Origin: Variovorax paradoxus NBRC 15149
Lineage (GTDB): Bacteria; Pseudomonadota; Gammaproteobacteria; Burkholderiales; Burkholderiaceae_C
Reading direction: 5' to 3'
Assembly: GCF_001591365.1 (NCBI RefSeq)
Contig: NZ_BCUT01000010.1
Span: 1 to 60,242 of the forward strand
Length of the DNA: 60,242 nt
Shown: positions 55,395 through 60,242 of the stretch, piece after piece
Position numbering within the stretch: the first letter of the stretch is position 1
Layout: each line of letters begins with the position of its first letter
Notes under the pieces: model-generated
What the model was told of the DNA's origin: nothing
The model's input: the letters and a program-made list of their open reading frames with translations, nothing else
The model's database searches: none
Translations under genes and position numbers: made by a program

Positions 55395-55430
55395 CCCGAA
55401 CAAACGCGCACCGCCCCAAGGATCACTGAC

Positions 55431-56219
55431 ATGACCTTCACCAAACTGAAACTCGAAACCCACGACACCATCGCACGCATCTGGCTCGACCAGCCCGACG
55501 CGCGCAATGCCTTCGACGACGTGGTCATCGCCGAACTCACGCAGGCCTTCACCGACGCCGGCGCTGCGCCGCAGGTCAAAGCCATCGTGCTCGGTGCCAA
55601 CGGCCCCGCCTTCTGCGCGGGCGCGAATCTCAACTGGATGCGCCGCATGGCCGACTACACGCGCGACGAGAACATCGCCGACGCGGGCAAGCTGGCCGCC
55701 ATGCTGCGCACCATTGCCGAATGCCCCAAGCCCACCATCGCGCGCGTGCAGGGCGATGTGTACGCGGGCGGCATGGGCCTGGTCGCGGCCTGCGACATGG
55801 CCGTGAGCGTGGACACCGCGTGGTATTGCCTGAGCGAAGTCAAGATCGGCCTCGTGCCTGCGACCATCAGCCCGTACGTGCTGCGCGCCATGGGCACGCG
55901 CGCATCGCAGCGCTACTTTCTCACGGCCGAACGCTTCACCGCGGCCGAGGCGCACCGCATCGGCTTCGTGCATGAAGTGGTCGCGGCCGATGCGCTCGAT
56001 GCCAAGGTCGACGAGCTCCTGAAGGCGCTCACCAGTGCCAGCCCCGCCGCCGTGCGGGCCTGCAAACAATTGATCGCCGACGTGGACGGCCGCGAGATCG
56101 ACGACGCGCTGATCGCCAAGACCGTCGAAGGCATTGCCGACATCCGCGCAAGCGACGAAGGCCGCGAGGGCGTGCAGGCCTTCCTGCAGAAGCGCAAGCC
56201 GTCATGGCTGGGCCACTGA
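55431..56219 (+). CDS. liuC: Methylglutaconyl-CoA hydratase (enoyl-CoA hydratase family)
   Basis: A 262-residue crotonase-fold hydratase converting 3-methylglutaconyl-CoA to HMG-CoA. Oxyanion-hole and active-site segments: NGPAFCAGANLNWM, RVQGDVYAGGMGLVAACDMA and EVKIGLVPATISPYVLRAMG; the last is typical of LiuC. AAGGA precedes the ATG at 55431. It follows the repeat pair and is followed ten bases later by the DUF4126 gene. The next enzyme, HMG-CoA lyase, is not in the window. Confidence 0.92.
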   Translation: MTFTKLKLETHDTIARIWLDQPDARNAFDDVVIAELTQAFTDAGAAPQVKAIVLGANGPAFCAGANLNWMRRMADYTRDENIADAGKLAAMLRTIAECPKPTIARVQGDVYAGGMGLVAACDMAVSVDTAWYCLSEVKIGLVPATISPYVLRAMGTRASQRYFLTAERFTAAEAHRIGFVHEVVAADALDAKVDELLKALTSASPAAVRACKQLIADVDGREIDDALIAKTVEGIADIRASDEGREGVQAFLQKRKPSWLGH

Positions 56220-56229
56220 GCGCCAGGCA

Positions 56230-56901
56230 ATGAATGCGCTCGACATGCCCCAGCTGCTCGCACTGGCCGCGGCCATCGGCTGGGCCAGCGGCGTGCGGCT
56301 GTACCTGGTCGTGCTGCTGACCGGGCTGGCCGGCTACTTCGGCTGGGTGCCGCTGCCCAGCGGGCTGCAGCTGCTGGCGCATCCGGTGGTCATCGCGGCC
56401 AGCGGCTTCATGGTGTTCATCGAGTTCTTCGCCGACAAGATCCCGGGCCTCGATTCGCTGTGGGACGTGGTGCACACGGCCATCCGCATTCCCGCCGGCG
56501 CGGCGCTCGCGGCCAGCGTGTTTGGTGCCGACCATGGCGCGATGGCCATCGTGGCCGCGCTCGTGGGCGGCGGCTTCGCGGCCACCGCGCATGCGGCCAA
56601 GGCCACGACGCGCGCAGCCATCAACACATCGCCCGAGCCGTTCTCGAACGTGGGCGCGTCGCTGGTCGAGGACACGATGGTGCCAACCGGGCTGTGGCTC
56701 GCGGTGGCGCATCCGCTGGTCTTCCTGGTGCTGTTCGTCCTGGTGCTGGTGCTCAGCGTCTGGCTCATCCGCAAGAGCTGGCGCTTTCTCAAGGCGCTGT
56801 TCACTCGCGTGGCCCGCATCTTCAGCGGGCGGCCCGATCCGGGCGTCACGCCTGCATTCCAACTGAAAAAGAATCCTCCGGGAGACACTCCGAATGTTTA
56901 A
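56230..56901 (+). CDS. DUF4126 membrane protein
   Basis: A 223-residue inner-membrane protein with four or five hydrophobic segments, for example LYLVVLLTGLAGYFGWVPL and FLVLFVLVLVLSVWLIRKSW, and a Lys/Arg-rich cytoplasmic end. FIEFFADKIPGLDSLWDVVHTAIR matches the DUF4126 family, whose function is not known. It lies between liuC and liuD and overlaps liuD by eight bases, so it is co-transcribed with leucine catabolism genes. Confidence 0.82.
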   Translation: MNALDMPQLLALAAAIGWASGVRLYLVVLLTGLAGYFGWVPLPSGLQLLAHPVVIAASGFMVFIEFFADKIPGLDSLWDVVHTAIRIPAGAALAASVFGADHGAMAIVAALVGGGFAATAHAAKATTRAAINTSPEPFSNVGASLVEDTMVPTGLWLAVAHPLVFLVLFVLVLVLSVWLIRKSWRFLKALFTRVARIFSGRPDPGVTPAFQLKKNPPGDTPNV

Positions 56902-58897
56902 GAAGATCCTCATTGCCAACCGAGGCGAGATTGCCTGCCGTGTCGCGGCCACTGCCCGCCGCATGGCGATTCGCACCGTGGCCGTGTACTCCGATGCCGA
57001 CGCGCATGCCAACCACGTGCGCGCCTGCGACGAGTCGGTGCACCTTGGCGGCAGCGCACCGAAAGACAGCTACCTGCGCTGGGAAAAGATCCTCGAAGCC
57101 GCCAAGGCCACGGGCGCCGAAGCCGTGCATCCCGGCTACGGCTTCCTGAGCGAGAACGAGGAGTTCGCACAGGCCTGCGCCGATGCGGGCCTGGTCTTCA
57201 TCGGCCCGCCGCCTTCGGCCATCAAGGCGATGGGCCTGAAGGCCGAGTCGAAGCAGCTGATGGAAAAAGCCGGCGTGCCGCTGGTGCCCGGCTACCACGG
57301 CCACGACCAGGACCCGCAGCTGCTGCAACGCGAGGCCGACCGCATCGGCTACCCCGTGCTCATCAAGGCCAGCGCGGGCGGCGGCGGCAAGGGCATGCGC
57401 GCGGTCGACCGGGCCGAAGACTTTGCGGCGGCGCTCGCCTCGTGCCAGCGCGAGGCGATCAACAGCTTTGGCGACGACGCGGTGCTGATCGAGAAGTACG
57501 TGCAGCGCCCGCGCCACATCGAGATCCAGGTGTTCGGCGACACGCACGGCAACTATGTCTACCTGTTCGAGCGCGACTGCTCGGTGCAGCGGCGGCACCA
57601 GAAGGTGCTGGAAGAGGCGCCCGCGCCCGGCATGACCGAGGCGATGCGCAAGCAGATGGGCGAGGCGGCCGTGGCGGCAGCGCGTGCGGTGAACTACGTC
57701 GGCGCCGGCACGGTGGAATTCATCGTCGAGCAGCGCGAAGGCGGCGAGATGAATTTCTTCTTCATGGAGATGAATACCCGCCTGCAGGTGGAGCATCCGG
57801 TGACCGAAGCCATCACCGGCCTCGACCTCGTCGAATGGCAACTGCGCGTGGCCTCGGGCGAGGCGCTGCCCGCAAAGCAGCAGGAGCTGCAGATCCACGG
57901 CCACGCGATCGAGGCGCGCATCTGCGCCGAGAACCCCGACAACAACTTCCTGCCTGCGACAGGCAGCTTGCGCGTCTACCGCAAGCCGCAGGCGACGGCC
58001 TTCCAGCGCAGCCGCGTGCGCATCGACGACGGCGTGCGCGAGGCCGGCGAGATCTCTCCGTTCTACGACTCGATGATCGCCAAGCTGATCGTGCACGGCA
58101 GCACGCGCGACGAAGCGCTGGCGCGGCTCGATGCGGCGCTGGCGCAGGTGCAGATCGTCGGTGTGTCGACCAATGTTCAGTTCCTGCGCGGCATTCTCGC
58201 GACCGAGTCGTTCGCCAAGGCCAACCTCGACACCGCGCTGATCGAGCGCGAGCGCGCCGTGCTGTTCGACCGCGAGGCGCTGGGCCTGCCGCTGGCCGCG
58301 GCCGCCGCCATCACGCGCACGCTGGTCACCGAGCGGCCGGTGGGCGCGCACTATCCTTTCGAGCGGCGCGACGGCTGGCGCTCGCATGGCGAGTACCGGC
58401 GCCACTTCGACTTCGAATTCCGTGGTGCCGAGCAGACGGCCGTGCTGAGCTACAGGCGCGACGGCAGCCTGTGGCTCGAAGCCGGCGGCGTTGAAGGCCC
58501 GCTGGTCGTGGGCCAGTTCCCGACGGGCGAGTTCGAGGTCGAGTTTGCCGGTATGCGGCAGACCGTGGACGTGCACCTGGACGGCGCCACGGCCCATGTG
58601 TTCGCGTCGAAGGGCGCCACGAAGATCACCGCCATCGACCGCCTGGCCCATGCCGGCGACACCCATGCAGAAGCCGGCCGCCTCACCGCGCCGATGCCCG
58701 GCAAGGTCGTGTCCTTCGCGGTCAAGGCCGGCGACAAGGTCAGCCGCGGCCAGCCGCTCGCGGTGATGGAGGCCATGAAGATGGAGCACACCATCGCGGC
58801 GCCGGCCGACGGCACGGTGGAAGAACTGATGTTCTCGCCCGGCGAGCAGGTGGCCGAGGGCGACGAGCTGTTGCGGATGGCTGCGGCGGCGGTTTAA
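56894..58897 (+). CDS. liuD: Methylcrotonyl-CoA carboxylase, biotin-containing subunit
   Basis: A 667-residue alpha subunit. Biotin carboxylase part (about 1-445): MFKKILIANRGEIACRV, ATP-grasp loop KASAGGGGKGMRAV, FMEMNTRLQVEHPVTE. Then a linking BT domain and the biotinyl domain with Lys629 in EAMKMEHTI. It uses ATP and bicarbonate to carboxylate biotin for the LiuB subunit. Overlaps the DUF4126 gene. Its TAA stop shares two bases with the stop of the convergent EthD-like gene. Confidence 0.97.
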   Translation: MFKKILIANRGEIACRVAATARRMAIRTVAVYSDADAHANHVRACDESVHLGGSAPKDSYLRWEKILEAAKATGAEAVHPGYGFLSENEEFAQACADAGLVFIGPPPSAIKAMGLKAESKQLMEKAGVPLVPGYHGHDQDPQLLQREADRIGYPVLIKASAGGGGKGMRAVDRAEDFAAALASCQREAINSFGDDAVLIEKYVQRPRHIEIQVFGDTHGNYVYLFERDCSVQRRHQKVLEEAPAPGMTEAMRKQMGEAAVAAARAVNYVGAGTVEFIVEQREGGEMNFFFMEMNTRLQVEHPVTEAITGLDLVEWQLRVASGEALPAKQQELQIHGHAIEARICAENPDNNFLPATGSLRVYRKPQATAFQRSRVRIDDGVREAGEISPFYDSMIAKLIVHGSTRDEALARLDAALAQVQIVGVSTNVQFLRGILATESFAKANLDTALIERERAVLFDREALGLPLAAAAAITRTLVTERPVGAHYPFERRDGWRSHGEYRRHFDFEFRGAEQTAVLSYRRDGSLWLEAGGVEGPLVVGQFPTGEFEVEFAGMRQTVDVHLDGATAHVFASKGATKITAIDRLAHAGDTHAEAGRLTAPMPGKVVSFAVKAGDKVSRGQPLAVMEAMKMEHTIAAPADGTVEELMFSPGEQVAEGDELLRMAAAAV

Positions 58898-59208
58898 CCC
58901 ACCACCACTTCGCTGATCTGCATCACCGGCGCGATGTCGGTGTAGTTCTTGATGTCGCCCAGGATCTCCTTGGCATGCGGGCCGAACGCCGCCTGGAAGG
59001 CGTCGGCCGAGTCGCAGAACACGTGGCACATGCCGACGTAGGTCGGCGGCATGCCGGGCGCGCCGCCCGCCAGTCCCTTGTCGATGGTGTACGACCTGCA
59101 GGCATCGCCCATGCGTGCCTTCAGGAGCGGCATGTGCTTGTCGCGGTAGTAGGCGTGGTCGAACCGCGCGCCTTCGGTGTAGGGGTACATCACGCTGACT
59201 TTGATCAT
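58894..59208 (-). CDS. EthD family protein
   Basis: A 104-residue ferredoxin-like (dimeric alpha-beta barrel) protein of the EthD family: IKVSVMYPYTEGARFDHAYY, KHMPLLKARMGDAC and AFQAAFGPHAKEILGDIKNY. EthD was described with ether-degrading cytochrome P450; in most genomes, as here, no such partner is nearby and its role is unknown. It converges with liuD with overlapping stop codons. Confidence 0.85.
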   Translation of the reverse strand: MIKVSVMYPYTEGARFDHAYYRDKHMPLLKARMGDACRSYTIDKGLAGGAPGMPPTYVGMCHVFCDSADAFQAAFGPHAKEILGDIKNYTDIAPVMQISEVVVG

Positions 59209-59328
59209 GCTTCGGTCTCCGGGTGTGGTGTCGATGTTCTGGATGGTCGCGCACGAGCATAGAAGAAGGCCCCGGGCGCCACAAGCCGCCGGTTCGGTTC
59301 ATGGGCCCGGGCCCCTAAGATCCGGCTC

Positions 59329-60242
59329 ATGAAAATCATCGTTTCCCTGACCGACAACCGCCCCGAACCCTGGATCGAAGGCCTCCGGGCCGAGCTGCCC
59401 GATGCGCAGATCGAGACCTGGAAGCCGGGTGCCGCCCAGGCCGACCACGCGGTGGTGTGGGCGCCGCCCCAGCAGCTGCTCGACGAGCAGCCCGGGCTGC
59501 GCGGCCTGTTCAACATCGGCGCGGGTGTCGATGCGCTGCTCAAGCTGAAAGTCCCGCCGCAGACGCGCATCGTGCGGCTCGACGACGCCGGCATGTCGGT
59601 GCAGATGGCCGAGTACGTGTGCCACACGCTGATCCGGCACTTCCGCGAGTTCGATGTCTACGAGGCCGATGCGCGCGAAGGCCGCTGGAGCTACCGCAAG
59701 CCGCGGCTGCGGCGCGACTTTCCGGTCGGCATCATGGGCCTGGGCGTGCTCGGCGAGCGCGTGGCCAGGGCCGTGGCGCAGTTCGAGTTTCCGGTGCTGG
59801 GCTGGAGCCGTTCGCCCAAAGCCATCGAGGGCGTGCAGGTGTTCAGCGGCGAGGGGCAGTTGGGCGAGTTCCTGTCGTCCACGCGCGTGCTGGTCAACCT
59901 GCTGCCGCTGACCGAGGCCACGCGCGGCATCCTCAACCGCGAGACGCTCGGCAAGCTGCGGCCGGGCGGCTATCTCATCAACATCGCGCGCGGCGCGCAC
60001 CTGGTGGAAGGCGACCTGATCCCGATGCTCGATGCAGGCCAGCTGGCCGGCGCCACGCTCGACGTGTTCCAGGTCGAGCCGCTGCCCGCCGACCACGCCT
60101 TCTGGCGCCACCCGAAGATCACCGTCACGCCGCACGGCTCGGCGCGCACGCTGCGCGAGGAGTCCATCGCGCAGATCGCCGGAAAGATCCGCGCGATGGA
60201 ACAGGGCCTGCCGGTCAGCGGCGTGGTCGATCCGGTCCGGGG
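59329..60242 (+). CDS. ghrA: Glyoxylate/hydroxypyruvate reductase A, partial
   Basis: The frame opens at ATG 59329 and runs off the window after 304 codons with no stop, so the C-terminal few residues are missing. It is a D-isomer-specific 2-hydroxyacid dehydrogenase: NAD(P) motif GIMGLGVLGERVARAV, catalytic Arg in INIARGAHLVEGDL, Glu in FQVEPLP and His in VTPHGSAR. It reduces glyoxylate and hydroxypyruvate to glycolate and glycerate. It diverges from the EthD gene. Length (about 307 expected) fits GhrA. Confidence 0.9.
   Translation, partial: MKIIVSLTDNRPEPWIEGLRAELPDAQIETWKPGAAQADHAVVWAPPQQLLDEQPGLRGLFNIGAGVDALLKLKVPPQTRIVRLDDAGMSVQMAEYVCHTLIRHFREFDVYEADAREGRWSYRKPRLRRDFPVGIMGLGVLGERVARAVAQFEFPVLGWSRSPKAIEGVQVFSGEGQLGEFLSSTRVLVNLLPLTEATRGILNRETLGKLRPGGYLINIARGAHLVEGDLIPMLDAGQLAGATLDVFQVEPLPADHAFWRHPKITVTPHGSARTLREESIAQIAGKIRAMEQGLPVSGVVDPVR

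Noticed and set aside
55086..55430. Possible small gene between liuB and liuC
   Set aside because: All frames here are explained by repeat copies B and C.

Overview
The window reads as a chromosomal segment of a GC-rich betaproteobacterium, most probably Comamonadaceae close to Variovorax. This rests on the glyQ-glyS-gmhB-plsC-metallohydrolase string, the LiuR-like MerR/carbonic anhydrase/aceK/thiolase string, and an M20 peptidase that, compared with what I remember of the protein, looks nearly identical to glucarpidase CPG2 (from a strain now placed in Variovorax). I see no rRNA, tRNA, insertion sequence, prophage or CRISPR array. About 59 protein genes cover nearly all the sequence; the last one is cut by the right edge.

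Layout. 1-2.7 kb: a bidirectional terminator, then an MBL hydrolase and a long-chain acyl-CoA ligase (minus strand). 2.8-6.3 kb: an aromatic amino acid operon hpd-pheC-phhA on the minus strand, divergent from an Lrp/AsnC regulator. 6.4-9.7 kb: a GNAT acetyltransferase with an unusual promoter, then corC-lnt for envelope lipoproteins. 9.7-16.6 kb: a tightly packed seven-gene minus-strand operon (flavodoxin-like reductase, CodA-like amidohydrolase, creatininase-family hydrolase, NMT1/THI5-type ABC importer, FAD oxidoreductase), probably for import and opening of a small cyclic amide or N-heterocycle. 16.7-22.9 kb: a small membrane protein, MFS/LysR pair, a two-winged-helix regulator, a Tat-exported carbonic anhydrase, a RutR-like TetR and a secreted asparaginase. 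22.9-25.6 kb: lipid kinase, metallophosphoesterase and PAP2 phosphatase in one operon.

25.8-31.2 kb: glycyl-tRNA synthetase subunits, gmhB (with a catalytic Asp to Asn change), plsC and a YgjP-like metallohydrolase. 31.25-31.84 kb: no gene, but a roughly 565-bp imperfect palindrome between two convergent genes. 31.8-36.0 kb: SDR, pseudouridine synthase, a leucine-rich-repeat protein kinase and an MBL hydrolase. The MBL gene starts 7 bp from a perfect 20-bp palindrome that suits the divergent LiuR-like MerR. 36.1-44.5 kb: MerR, carbonic anhydrase, aceK, thiolase, cpg2, acyl-CoA dehydrogenase and a secreted amidase.

44.5-49.1 kb: a LuxR-type regulator, a YchJ-like protein, thiC under a TPP riboswitch, a HAD phosphatase and a thioredoxin-like protein. 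49.1-60.2 kb: an AraC regulator divergent from the leucine/isovalerate (liu) catabolic operon: isovaleryl-CoA dehydrogenase, acyl-CoA synthetase, both methylcrotonyl-CoA carboxylase subunits, methylglutaconyl-CoA hydratase and a DUF4126 membrane protein. HMG-CoA lyase, the last liu step, is not in the window. The liu operon is interrupted by fold-back repeats related to one just beside the AraC gene. An EthD-like protein and a partial hydroxypyruvate reductase close the window.

Common theme: fatty, branched-chain and aromatic acid catabolism together with envelope lipid maintenance. Repeat identities and operator assignments were judged by eye, not computed.
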